From assembly GCF_029193575.1 (NCBI RefSeq), contig NZ_JARGCS010000029.1:1-64000 (forward strand): a DNA stretch of 64,000 nucleotides. The letters are read 5' to 3'. The position numbers and the translations under genes are program-made. This document shows, one piece after another, positions 54,757 to 63,625 of the stretch. The stretch comes from Pseudomonas entomophila (GTDB lineage Bacteria; Pseudomonadota; Gammaproteobacteria; Pseudomonadales; Pseudomonadaceae). Position 1 is the stretch's first letter. The number at the start of each line of letters is the position of its first letter. Below the pieces are notes generated by a model. The model searched no databases and was not told the DNA's origin. It saw nothing but the letters and a program-made list of their open reading frames with translations.

Positions 54757-55664
54757 GAGCAGCCATGAGTGCAGCCCTGTCGCTTTTGCTTGTCGGTGGT
54801 GCCCAGGCGGCTGACATCGCCATGGAAGACCAATCGCAACTGCAGGTTCCCGCCCGCGACGCAGCGCCTCGGTTCAACCCGCCTGCCGAAGACGCGTTGC
54901 CGGACAATGCCTTCGGCAAGATGGTCCGTGAGGGGCACGCTTTGTTTGTCGATACCCGGCGGCTGATGCCGGAGGCGGTCGGCAACGGCATGAACTGCAG
55001 CAACTGCCACCTGGACCAGGGCCGCCTGGCGCACTCCGCACCGTTGTGGGGCGCATATCCGATGTATCCGGCTTATCGAAAGAAGAACGACAAGGTCAAT
55101 ACCTACGCCGAACGCATCCAGGGTTGCTTCCAGTTCAGCATGAATGGCAAGCCCCCGGCCGCTGACAGCCCACAGATGACGGCATTGAGCGCCTATTCCT
55201 ACTGGCTTTCGACCAAGGCGCCGACCGGTGTGGAAACCCCGGGGCGTGGCTACCCCGAGGTGGCCCAGCCCTCCGGTGGCCATGACTTCAAGCGTGGCCA
55301 GCAGGTGTACCGCGAGCAGTGCGCGATCTGCCATGGCGACAACGGCGAGGGCCAGAAAGTGGCCGGTGAGTACGTCATGCCGCCGTTGTGGGGCAAAGAC
55401 GCCTACAACTGGGGGGCGGGCATGCACCGGATCAACACCGCCGCATCGTTCATCAAGCACAACATGCCGTTGGGCAAACCCGGCAGCCTCAGCGACCAGC
55501 AGGCTTGGGACGTGGCGGCCTGGATCAACCGCCATGAACGGCCACAGGATCCGCGCCTGGTGGAGGGGTCCATCGAGAAGACGCGGGTGAAGTTCCATGC
55601 CAACGATGGGGTCAACCTGTATGGGCAGAAGATCGATGGCGTGCTGATCGGGCAGGGGTTGTAG
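54753..55664 (+). CDS. tsdA: Diheme thiosulfate dehydrogenase, TsdA-like
   Basis: TsdA couples two thiosulfates to tetrathionate in the periplasm. The 303 residues include a signal peptide (MSAALSLLLVGGAQA), heme 1 CSNCHLDQG, the segment APLWGAYPMYPAYRKKND and RIQGCFQFSMNG, whose Cys is the unusual axial heme ligand of TsdA, heme 2 CAICHGDNG, and KHNMPLG with the Met/Lys ligand of heme 2. These motif positions match what I remember of the TsdA family. It follows the TsdB-type cytochrome with an ATGA overlap, the order seen in Pseudomonas stutzeri tsdBA. Confidence 0.75.
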   Translation: MRAAMSAALSLLLVGGAQAADIAMEDQSQLQVPARDAAPRFNPPAEDALPDNAFGKMVREGHALFVDTRRLMPEAVGNGMNCSNCHLDQGRLAHSAPLWGAYPMYPAYRKKNDKVNTYAERIQGCFQFSMNGKPPAADSPQMTALSAYSYWLSTKAPTGVETPGRGYPEVAQPSGGHDFKRGQQVYREQCAICHGDNGEGQKVAGEYVMPPLWGKDAYNWGAGMHRINTAASFIKHNMPLGKPGSLSDQQAWDVAAWINRHERPQDPRLVEGSIEKTRVKFHANDGVNLYGQKIDGVLIGQGL

Positions 55665-55803
55665 TTGCGCGGGCGGCTTTGCAGCCCTTGCGCCCGCAGG
55701 GCCGCGTAGCGGCTTCACTGTCATCGGCGTGTCCCGGCGTTGTCACCGCCCTGCAATCGCCCTCGGGTTGCAATGGCCGTCATCTCATTGAAGGAGCGCG
55801 GCC

Positions 55804-57165
55804 ATGGAACTCTGTGTGATCGGGGCGGGTTATGTGGGGCTGGTGACGGCGGCCTGTTTCGCGCAGATGGGCAACCGGGTGGTGTGCCTGGAGCGTGACC
55901 CGGCGCGCCTTTCGCAGTTGCGCCAGGGCCAGTGTCCCATCTACGAGCCGGGCCTCGCGCCCTTGTTGCAGGAGGGGCTGCACAGCGGCCAACTGAGCTT
56001 CACCGAGCACTGGGCGCAGGCCTTGGCGCGCGCCGAGGTAGTGTTCATCGCTGTGGGTACGCCAAGCCAGGAAGACGGCTCGGCCGACTTGCAACACGTG
56101 CTGGCGGTGGCCGACAGCCTCGGCCGCCAGTTGCGCCGTGCGTGCCTGGTGGTGAACAAGTCGACCGTGCCGGTGGGCACCGCCGAGCGGGTGGCTCGGC
56201 ACATTGCCGCTGGCTTGCGTGAGCGCGGGGCGAAGCTGGCCGTGGAGGTGGCGAGCAACCCTGAATTTCTCAAGGAGGGCACCGCGGTCGAGGATTTCAT
56301 GCGCCCCGATCGCGTTGTCATCGGCACCGACAGCGAGCATGCCAGCCAGTGCTTGCAGCGACTTTACGCGCCGTTCGTGCGCAACCGCGAGCGGGTGCTG
56401 GTGATGGCGCCGCGTGCCGCCGAGTTCAGCAAGTACGCGGCCAACGCCTTCCTCGCCACCAAGATTTCCTTCATCAATGAGCTGGCAGGCCTGTGCGCCC
56501 ATCTGGAGGTGGACATCGAACAAGTGCGCCGAGGCATCGGTAGCGACAGGCGCATCGGTAGCCACTTCATGTACGCCGGCTGCGGCTATGGCGGCTCGTG
56601 CTTTCCCAAGGACGTGCGGGCGTTGATCCACACCGCCGAGCAGCAGGGCTTCCAGCCGGCGATCCTTCAGGCGGTCGAGGCGCGTAATACCGAGCAGAAA
56701 ACCTGGTTGTTCCGCGCCCTGCAGCAACATTTCGCGGGCTTCATGCGTGGTCGCTGCGTAGCGTTGTGGGGGCTGGCATTCAAGCCCGGCACCGATGACC
56801 TGCGCGAGGCGCCGAGCCTGGTGCTGCTGAACGCGCTGCTGGCTGCCGGGGTGCGCGTGCAAGCCTGCGACCCGGCAGCGCTGGCCGGAGTGGCCGTGGC
56901 CTACACGCAGGCCGTGGCCACTGGTCAGCTGCGCTTGGTCGAGGACCCTTACGCCTGCGTGGAAGGCGCCGATGCGTTGGTGCTGGTGACCGAATGGAAA
57001 CCGTTCCGTCAGCCGGATTTTCGCCGCATCCGCGGGCTGATGCGCATGCCGGTGCTGTTCGACGGGCGCAATATTTACGATCCCTCGGAACTTACTACAC
57101 TGGGTTATCTCTATCATGGCATCGGTCGGTCGCAGGGGGGGCATTGTAAGGTGACCGCCGCCTGA
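55804..57165 (+). CDS. ugd: UDP-glucose 6-dehydrogenase
   Basis: It oxidises UDP-glucose to UDP-glucuronate with two NAD. The 453 residues show VIGAGYVGLVTAACFAQMGNRV (Rossmann motif), NKSTVPVGTAERV, EVASNPEFLKEG, the catalytic-site FAANAF-like KYAANAFLATKISFINE, and the nucleophilic Cys in GCGYGGSCFPKDVRAL. The product feeds capsule, lipid A-type sugar modification or exopolysaccharide. It starts behind AAGGAG and is 48 bases before galU, which makes its substrate. Confidence 0.95.
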   Translation: MELCVIGAGYVGLVTAACFAQMGNRVVCLERDPARLSQLRQGQCPIYEPGLAPLLQEGLHSGQLSFTEHWAQALARAEVVFIAVGTPSQEDGSADLQHVLAVADSLGRQLRRACLVVNKSTVPVGTAERVARHIAAGLRERGAKLAVEVASNPEFLKEGTAVEDFMRPDRVVIGTDSEHASQCLQRLYAPFVRNRERVLVMAPRAAEFSKYAANAFLATKISFINELAGLCAHLEVDIEQVRRGIGSDRRIGSHFMYAGCGYGGSCFPKDVRALIHTAEQQGFQPAILQAVEARNTEQKTWLFRALQQHFAGFMRGRCVALWGLAFKPGTDDLREAPSLVLLNALLAAGVRVQACDPAALAGVAVAYTQAVATGQLRLVEDPYACVEGADALVLVTEWKPFRQPDFRRIRGLMRMPVLFDGRNIYDPSELTTLGYLYHGIGRSQGGHCKVTAA

Positions 57166-57213
57166 TTAGACTGCGCCGAATATCACAGGCCCAGCCCTTG
57201 TTTAAGGATGTAT

Positions 57214-58053
57214 ATGATCAAGAAATGCTTGTTCCCGGCAGCCGGTTACGGCACCCGCTTCCTGCCCGCTACCAAAGCCATGCCCAAGGAAATGCTGCCG
57301 GTGGTGAACAAGCCACTGATCCAGTATGGCGTTGAAGAGGCGCTGGACGCCGGCCTGAGCGAGATCTCCATCGTCACCGGTCGCGGCAAGCGTGCGCTGG
57401 AAGACCACTTCGACATCAGCTACGAGCTGGAAAACCAGATCAAGGGCACCGACAAGGAAAAGTACCTGGTCGGCATTCGCCGTCTGCTCGATGAGTGCTC
57501 GTTCTCCTACACCCGCCAGACCGAAATGAAAGGCCTGGGCCACGCCATCCTCACCGGCCGCCCGCTGATCGGCGACGAGCCGTTCGCCGTGGTGCTGGCC
57601 GATGACCTGTGCGTCAACCCGGAAGGTGACGGCGTACTGACCCAGATGGTCAAGCTGTACAACCAGTTCCGTTGCTCGATCGTCGCCATTCAGGAAGTCG
57701 ACCCGCAGGAAACCAACAAGTACGGCGTGATCGCTGGCGACATGATCCGCGATGACATCTTCCGGGTGACCAACATGGTCGAGAAGCCCAAGCCGGAAGA
57801 CGCGCCGTCCAACCTGGCGATCATCGGTCGCTACATCCTGACCCCGGACATCTTCGACATCATCGCCAACACCGAGCCGGGCAAGGGTGGCGAAATCCAG
57901 ATCACCGACGCCCTCATGCAGCAGGCGCAGAACGGTTGCGTGATCGCCTACAAGTTCAAGGGCAAGCGTTTCGACTGCGGTGGCGCCGAAGGCTACATCG
58001 ACGCGACCAACTTCTGCTTCGAGAACTACTACAAGACCGGCAAGGCTTACTAA
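57214..58053 (+). CDS. galU: UTP-glucose-1-phosphate uridylyltransferase
   Basis: It makes UDP-glucose from UTP and glucose 1-phosphate. The 279 residues start MIKKCLFPAAGYGTRFLPATKAMPKEMLP, the nucleotide-binding motif, with ADDLCVNP, ERPVEKP-like MVEKPKPEDAPS and GGEIQITDAL. I choose ATG 57214, seven bases after AAGGA; the ATG at 57208 is too close to it. Ugd and GalU form a substrate-to-product pair. A terminator follows at 58125. Confidence 0.95.
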   Translation: MIKKCLFPAAGYGTRFLPATKAMPKEMLPVVNKPLIQYGVEEALDAGLSEISIVTGRGKRALEDHFDISYELENQIKGTDKEKYLVGIRRLLDECSFSYTRQTEMKGLGHAILTGRPLIGDEPFAVVLADDLCVNPEGDGVLTQMVKLYNQFRCSIVAIQEVDPQETNKYGVIAGDMIRDDIFRVTNMVEKPKPEDAPSNLAIIGRYILTPDIFDIIANTEPGKGGEIQITDALMQQAQNGCVIAYKFKGKRFDCGGAEGYIDATNFCFENYYKTGKAY

Positions 58054-58124
58054 GCCACATACTGCAAGCCATGGGGCGCAAGTAGTACTGTTGTGCTTGC
58101 CGCTTGCAGCTCGCCAGAAAAAGA

Positions 58125-58148
58125 GCCACCCTCGGGTGGCTTTTTTTG
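58125..58148 (+). terminator. Rho-independent terminator after galU
   Basis: GCCACCC, TC loop and GGGTGGC form a perfect 7-bp stem, followed by seven T. It ends only 14 bases before the gor start, so gor must be read by read-through or by a promoter inside or just before the terminator. Confidence 0.85.
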
Positions 58149-58161
58149 TGGAGTCTTGAAA

Positions 58162-59517
58162 GTGGCCTACGATTTTGATCTGTTCGTGATTGGTGCCGGG
58201 TCCGGCGGTGTGCGCGCCGCGCGTTTCGCCGCCGGCTTCGGCGCAAAAGTGGCAGTGGCCGAGAGCCGCTACCTGGGCGGCACCTGCGTCAATGTCGGCT
58301 GCGTGCCAAAGAAGCTGCTGGTCTACGGCGCGCACGTTGCCGACGAGCTGGAGCAGGCCGCCGGTTTCGGCTGGACGCTCGAGGAGGGGCATTTCGACTG
58401 GGGTACGCTGATCGCCAACAAGAACCGCGAGATCGAGCGCCTCAACGGCATCTATCGCAACCTGCTGGTCAATAGCGGCGTAACCTTGTTGCAAGGCCAC
58501 GCGCGCATGACCGGTGCCCATGAGGTGGAAGTCGAGGGCCAGCGCTACAGCGCCGCCAACATCCTCATCGCCACCGGCGGCTGGCCGCAGGTACCGGACA
58601 TCCCCGGCAAGGAGCTGGCGATCACCTCCAACGAGGCGTTCTACCTCAAGGACCTGCCGCGTCGCGTGCTGGTGGTCGGCGGCGGCTACATCGCCGTGGA
58701 ATTCGCGGGCATTTTCCAGGGCCTGGGCGCAGCGACCACCTTGCTGTACCGCGGCGACTTGTTCCTGCGTGGTTTCGACGGCTCGGTACGTACCCATTTG
58801 AAGGAAGAGCTGGAAAAGCGTGGCCTCGACCTGCAGTTCAATGCCGATATCCAGCGCATCGACCGACAAGACGACGGCAGCCTCAAGGCCACCCTCAAAG
58901 ACGGCCGCGAGCTGATCGCCGACTGCGTGTTCTATGCTACCGGTCGGCGCCCGATGCTCGACGACCTGGGCCTCGAGCACACCGGCGTGGAGCTTGATGA
59001 GCGGGGCTACATCCGCGTCGACGAGCTGTACCGCACAACCGAGCCGTCGGTATTCGCCATCGGCGATGTGATCGGCAGGGTACAGTTGACGCCGGTTGCG
59101 TTGGCCGAGGGGATGGCGGTGGCGCGGCATCTGTTCAAGCCCGAGCAGTACCGCCCGGTGGACTACCGCAACATTCCGACCGCGGTGTTCAGCCAACCGC
59201 CGATCGGCACTGTGGGCCTGACCGAGGAGCAGGCGTTGCAAGCCGGGCACAAGGTGCAGATTTTCGAAAGCCGCTTCCGAGCGATGAAGCTGACCCTTAC
59301 CGACATCCAGGAAAAGACCCTGATGAAACTGGTGGTGGACGTCGAGTCCGACAAGGTCCTGGGCTGCCACATGGTCGGTCCGGACGCTGGCGAGATCATC
59401 CAAGGCTTGGGTATCGCCCTTAAGGCGGGCGCTACCAAGCAGCAGTTCGACGAGACCATCGGCGTGCACCCCACTGCGGCGGAAGAGTTCGTCACGCTGC
59501 GCACGCCCACGCGTTGA
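58162..59517 (+). CDS. gor: Glutathione reductase
   Basis: NADPH-dependent flavoprotein reducing glutathione disulfide. The 451 residues have [18 protein letters not shown] (FAD), [13 protein letters not shown] with the redox disulfide, [12 protein letters not shown] (NADPH loop), [16 protein letters not shown] and the C-terminal [16 protein letters not shown] with the catalytic His of the partner subunit. I start at GTG 58162 with GGAG eight bases before; no ATG fits. It follows the galU terminator closely, so it probably has its own promoter in that short gap. Confidence 0.92.
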   Translation: MAYDFDLFVIGAGSGGVRAARFAAGFGAKVAVAESRYLGGTCVNVGCVPKKLLVYGAHVADELEQAAGFGWTLEEGHFDWGTLIANKNREIERLNGIYRNLLVNSGVTLLQGHARMTGAHEVEVEGQRYSAANILIATGGWPQVPDIPGKELAITSNEAFYLKDLPRRVLVVGGGYIAVEFAGIFQGLGAATTLLYRGDLFLRGFDGSVRTHLKEELEKRGLDLQFNADIQRIDRQDDGSLKATLKDGRELIADCVFYATGRRPMLDDLGLEHTGVELDERGYIRVDELYRTTEPSVFAIGDVIGRVQLTPVALAEGMAVARHLFKPEQYRPVDYRNIPTAVFSQPPIGTVGLTEEQALQAGHKVQIFESRFRAMKLTLTDIQEKTLMKLVVDVESDKVLGCHMVGPDAGEIIQGLGIALKAGATKQQFDETIGVHPTAAEEFVTLRTPTR

Positions 59518-59702
59518 GTGGCACATGGCCTCTTGACTAGGGTCATGTCTCCTACATTGCCTGTGGGCGTATCCTATGGTGGGTTGCCTTGTTTCTGACA
59601 GTAAGTTTCTGACCTCTTTTCAATACTGAGCGGGCGTCGTGCAAGCGGCGCCGGCCATGCCTTACCTGGCTGGCCGATGTTCAGATAACGAAAGGGTGAC
59701 TT

Positions 59703-60236
59703 ATGACTCCACTGTCCAAAACCTTACGCGCAACGACTGCCTGTTGCCTGTTGATCGGCATGACGACTGCCCAGGCCGATTTCGGCGAAATCAGTTTCAG
59801 CGGGCGAGTCCTGGCCCCCACCTGCACGGTCAATGGCGGCGACGGCAACTTGCCGGTCGGTCTGCCCGACGTCAATGCATCATTGTTGTCGCGCCCCGGT
59901 GACGTCGCCGGCCTTACCCCGTTCCAGCTCGAACTGAGTAATTGCGCACCGGGTGTCAGTCGTGTGTCGACCTACTTCGAGCCCGGCCCCACCATCAGTC
60001 CGGACGGTCGCTTGATCGTGGATGCCGGGGGGAGCCAGAACGTTGAAGTGCAATTGCTCAACAACGCCAATTCGGCCATGGACCTGAGCGCGGCCAAGGG
60101 CAATCAGGGTTCGCAGGTCGTGCAGATCGTGGGAGGCAACGCCACCCTGCGCTACTCGGCACAGTACTTCTCCACTGGTCTCACCACGCCTGGCCTGGTC
60201 GCCACTCGCGTTCAGTATTCCCTGGATTATCTCTGA
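59703..60236 (+). CDS. Type 1 fimbrial major subunit (pilin)
   Basis: The 177 residues have a signal peptide ending TTAQA, the donor-strand N-terminus FGEISFSGRVLAPTCTV, a Cys pair (PTCTVN and LSNCAPG) for the pilin disulfide and the C-terminal strand VQYSLDYL with Tyr in the penultimate place recognised by the chaperone. It is the only pilin gene of the operon. Start ATG 59703 after AACGAAAGGGTGACTT. A hairpin directly after the stop probably keeps its message more abundant than the downstream genes. Confidence 0.85.
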   Translation: MTPLSKTLRATTACCLLIGMTTAQADFGEISFSGRVLAPTCTVNGGDGNLPVGLPDVNASLLSRPGDVAGLTPFQLELSNCAPGVSRVSTYFEPGPTISPDGRLIVDAGGSQNVEVQLLNNANSAMDLSAAKGNQGSQVVQIVGGNATLRYSAQYFSTGLTTPGLVATRVQYSLDYL

Positions 60237-60246
60237 CCCGCATCAG

Positions 60247-60269
60247 GCAGCCCACGGAAGGGCTGCTTT
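60247..60269 (+). terminator. Intra-operon attenuator hairpin after the pilin gene
   Basis: GCAGCCC, loop ACGGAA and GGGCTGC form a perfect 7-bp stem followed by TTT, 11 bases after the pilin stop and 25 before the chaperone start. Partial termination here would give more pilin than chaperone and usher, as expected from their stoichiometry. Confidence 0.6.
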
Positions 60270-60293
60270 GCGCGACACCTTCCGAGCACGATC

Positions 60294-61028
60294 ATGAACC
60301 GTTCACTCAATGCCCTATGGCGTGGAGCGTTGCTGGCTGCCTGTCTGACCAGCACGCCAGCCAGCGCAAGCGTCGTCATCGCCACCACCCGTGTGATCTT
60401 TCCTGCGCCGGAGACTGAAGTCACCGTCAAGCTGAGCCACGAGGGGCAGCACCCGTCGCTGGTGCAAGCCTGGATCGACGATGGACGCCCTCAGGCGCCC
60501 CTGGATACGTTGCAGCTACCGTTCAGCTTGATGCCAGCGTTGTTTCGCCTTGAGCCAGGCAAGGCACAGACACTGAGGCTATTCCATGACGGCGAGGCAC
60601 TGCCTTCCGACCGGGAAACCCTTTACTGGCTCAATGTCCTCGAAGTACCGCCCAAAGCCTCGGGCAATGCCCTGCAGGTTTCCCTGCGCACGCGTATCAA
60701 GCTGCTGTATCGGCCTGTCGGACTGTCGGGCAAGGCTGCTGATGCCCATGGTTTGCTGACTTGGCGCCTGCTGCGCGAAGGCCGGCAGTGGCATGTGCAA
60801 GCGCACAACCCCAGCCCCTTTTTCGTCAACTTGGGCAGCTTGAGCTTGCGCCAGGGCGAGCGTTCTTTGGAAGGCACGCCCACTCATTTGCCGCCGCTTT
60901 CCAGCACGCGCTTCACGTTCGAGGGGGCGGGCGGTGCCGGTCAACCAGCCTCACAGGTGATTTACACCGTCATCGACGACTATGGCGGAGTGAGCAAGGG
61001 CTCGGCAGTGGTGGACCTGTCACGGTAA
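60294..61028 (+). CDS. Fimbrial periplasmic chaperone
   Basis: The 244-residue product has a signal peptide (MNRSLNALWRGALLAACLTSTPASA) and the two-domain immunoglobulin-like chaperone fold: ATTRVIFPAPETEVTVKLSH, PFSLMPALFRLEPGKAQTLRL with the Arg that anchors the pilin carboxylate, and PSDRETLYWLNVLEVPP. It holds pilin subunits in the periplasm by donor-strand complementation and hands them to the usher. Confidence 0.92.
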   Translation: MNRSLNALWRGALLAACLTSTPASASVVIATTRVIFPAPETEVTVKLSHEGQHPSLVQAWIDDGRPQAPLDTLQLPFSLMPALFRLEPGKAQTLRLFHDGEALPSDRETLYWLNVLEVPPKASGNALQVSLRTRIKLLYRPVGLSGKAADAHGLLTWRLLREGRQWHVQAHNPSPFFVNLGSLSLRQGERSLEGTPTHLPPLSSTRFTFEGAGGAGQPASQVIYTVIDDYGGVSKGSAVVDLSR

Positions 61029-61034
61029 AAGTGG

Positions 61035-63467
61035 ATGTGGCTTGAGCATCGCACACCAGGTTATCTGCTGGCAGCGTCATGGGTGATTCAGGCTGTGAGC
61101 GTCGTTCACGCCGTGGAGTTCGATGCCGGCCTGCTGCGCCAGGGCACTGAGGTCGATCTGGAGCGCTATCAGCGCGAGGCGGCGGTGCCCGAGCACGAGG
61201 TTACGCTCGACATTACCTTGAACCAGCATCGAAAGGGGCCGCAGTCCCTCTGGTTGCGACGCCAGGGCGATGCCCGGCAGGCAACGCCTTGCTATAGCGA
61301 CGCCCTCTTGCAACGGTTGGGCGTGGACGTGCAACGGCTTGACACTGACGTGCGGCAACGACTTGCGGCCCCGCAGGCCTGCCTCGCACTGCATGACCTG
61401 CGCCTGGTGGCCACTGAGCAACTGGACTTCAGTGAGTTGCGCCTTGACCTTCAGATCGCCCAGGAGGCCTTGCAGCGGCTGCCGCAGGGTTACCTACCCC
61501 CAGAAAGTTGGGACAGTGGCATTCTCGCCGGCTTCGTCGACTACCGTTTCAACCTTTACGAGCAACGGCAGTTGCAGGCTGGCCTGACCACGCGACAGTC
61601 CTATCTGGGCCTGCGCAGCGGCTTGAATGCGGGACAATGGTACTGGCGTCACGAGGGTGACTGGCAAGCCTCCGACGGTGCCCGAGCCCGTTATCGACCG
61701 GGCGCTACCTGGGTGCGACGGGATGTGCCGATATGGTCGGCGCAGTTGACTGTCGGCGACGGCTACAGCAGCGGCGGCGTGTTCGAAGGCAGCGCCTTCC
61801 GTGGCGCCTTGTTGGGCAGTGACGAGCGCATGTTGCCCGAGTCGCTGCGTGGTTTTGCGCCGGTGGTGCGAGGCGTCGCCAATAGCACGGCGCTGTTGAG
61901 CGTTCGCCAACGGGGCGTATTGCTGCATGAGTCGACCGTCGCACCTGGCCCGTTCGCGATCGACGACTTGCTTGCCAGCGGCCTGAGCGATGACCTGGAG
62001 GTGACCTTGAGAGAGGCCGATGGCAGTGTCCGTACCTTTACCCAGCCCTACCATTCCGCACCCCTGGCTTTGCGCCCAGGGGCCAGCCGTTTTGAAGTGA
62101 ATGCTGGAGTGTGGCGCGATGAACTGAACGCTGCCGGCCCGGCCTTTGCCCAAGGGAGTTGGCAGCAAGGCCTGGGCAATCATCTGAGCCTTCATGGTGG
62201 TGCCTGGGTGGCTGAAGACTACCTGGCCAGTGCCATGGGCTTGGCTCTCAACAGCGACTTCGGCGCCTTGGGCCTGACAGGGTACCAGGCCCGTTCGGCG
62301 TTACCCGGGCAAGCGCCCCAGCAGGGCCAGGCCATGCGCCTGAGCTGGCGGACCCGGCTGGGCAGTGCTGACCTGAGCACTCAGGTGAGCCTTAGCGACA
62401 GCCCTCGGTACTTGACCTTCGACGAGTTCGCCCGGGCCGAACGAGGCGGGCGCCACCAGCCTTCACGCTGGCGTGTGGGCCTAACCCTCAACCAGTCCCT
62501 GCAAGGCCGCGGCGGGCGCTTGAGTTTTGCCGCCAGCAGCAATCGCGCCTGGGCTGCGCAACGCAGCAGCAACAGCTACAACCTGGGCTACTTCAACCAT
62601 TACGGCGCGCTCAGCTTTGGCCTTGCGTTGCGTCATGAACAGCGCTCTGCGCGTGCGGCACTGAACACCTTCACGTTCACTTTGGGCATGCCATTGGGTG
62701 AGCGTCGTCGTGCCTCCATCAGTAGTCAGTATCACCACGACAACCAGGGCCGCAGTAACGCCATGCTGCGTGGGAGTGGTACGGCGGGTGATCGGCAGCA
62801 GTGGGGGTATGGTGTGTCTGCGGTCAGGCAGACGGGCGCGCGAAGCACCCATGGCTTCGAAGCGAACCTGCTGCATCGTGCCTTTGGCGGCGAGCTCAGT
62901 GGCAGCCTGGCCGGGCGTGAAGGATATCGGCAGTTCTCGTTGGGCGCGCGCGGGGCCTTGGTTGGGCATGGCGGTGGTATCACGTTGGCGCAACCGCTGG
63001 GTGAGAGCTTCGCCATCGTCCATGCGCCAGGCGCAGCGAGTGCGGGGGTTCGCCAGCATCCCTACATACGCCTGGATGGTCGAGGCTATGGCGTGGTGCC
63101 CACGCTGCAACCCTACCGCCTCAACACGGTCGAGCTCGATCCCAAGGGCATGTCCCGTGATGTCGAGTTGCAGCTCTCTGGCCAGTCACTGGTGCCCCGG
63201 GCGGGCGCTGCGTCGCGGTTGTACTTTCCGACCCGTGGCGGTCGCCTGTTGATGTTCGAGGCGCGCATGGACGATGGGCGCCCATTGCCCTTCGGGGCCC
63301 TGGTGCAGGATGAATCAGGCAACGAGGTCGGCATGGTGGGGCAGGGCAGTCGCCTGCAGGCGCGTTCTGACCGTGATGAAGGCCAGCTCCAGGTGACGTG
63401 GGGGGATGGGCAAGGATGCTGGGTTGCCTACGGCGCAGGGAAATCGGTGACGTGCGGGGCACGCTAG
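61035..63467 (+). CDS. Fimbrial outer-membrane usher
   Basis: The 810-residue usher has a signal peptide (LLAASWVIQAVSVVHA), an N-terminal chaperone-binding domain (VEFDAGLLRQG), a 24-strand barrel with plug (GFAPVVRGVANSTALLSVRQRGVLLHESTVAPGPFAIDDL), and the C-terminal domains ending GCWVAYGAGKSVTC with a Cys pair. The region RGLIRRLSP-like conserved strands are present. It secretes pilin and forms the base of the fimbria. ATG 61035 follows chaperone by six bases, so they are coupled. No adhesin gene follows; the next gene is ahpC. Confidence 0.9.
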   Translation: MWLEHRTPGYLLAASWVIQAVSVVHAVEFDAGLLRQGTEVDLERYQREAAVPEHEVTLDITLNQHRKGPQSLWLRRQGDARQATPCYSDALLQRLGVDVQRLDTDVRQRLAAPQACLALHDLRLVATEQLDFSELRLDLQIAQEALQRLPQGYLPPESWDSGILAGFVDYRFNLYEQRQLQAGLTTRQSYLGLRSGLNAGQWYWRHEGDWQASDGARARYRPGATWVRRDVPIWSAQLTVGDGYSSGGVFEGSAFRGALLGSDERMLPESLRGFAPVVRGVANSTALLSVRQRGVLLHESTVAPGPFAIDDLLASGLSDDLEVTLREADGSVRTFTQPYHSAPLALRPGASRFEVNAGVWRDELNAAGPAFAQGSWQQGLGNHLSLHGGAWVAEDYLASAMGLALNSDFGALGLTGYQARSALPGQAPQQGQAMRLSWRTRLGSADLSTQVSLSDSPRYLTFDEFARAERGGRHQPSRWRVGLTLNQSLQGRGGRLSFAASSNRAWAAQRSSNSYNLGYFNHYGALSFGLALRHEQRSARAALNTFTFTLGMPLGERRRASISSQYHHDNQGRSNAMLRGSGTAGDRQQWGYGVSAVRQTGARSTHGFEANLLHRAFGGELSGSLAGREGYRQFSLGARGALVGHGGGITLAQPLGESFAIVHAPGAASAGVRQHPYIRLDGRGYGVVPTLQPYRLNTVELDPKGMSRDVELQLSGQSLVPRAGAASRLYFPTRGGRLLMFEARMDDGRPLPFGALVQDESGNEVGMVGQGSRLQARSDRDEGQLQVTWGDGQGCWVAYGAGKSVTCGAR

Positions 63468-63625
63468 GGAGGTCGATTGTAGGTTTAGAAATCAAAGGAT
63501 CTATCCAACCGACCGCTTTATAGCCAAAACCAATCAACAGCATGAGCTTTGCCAATGAGCCTTTCTCGGCCTCGTTGGTTAGGATTCTCTTCGTCAAAGC
63601 TTTCCAACCCATGAAGGAGCGTCTT

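Noticed and set aside
57202..59526. A 774-codon open frame antisense to galU and gor
   Set aside because: It spans two well-identified genes and an efficient terminator, and its protein has no recognisable domain.
63495..63525. An OxyR-type site before ahpC
   Set aside because: Only one CTAT and one ATAG are present and their spacing (15 bases) does not fit the ATAG-N7-CTAT pattern.
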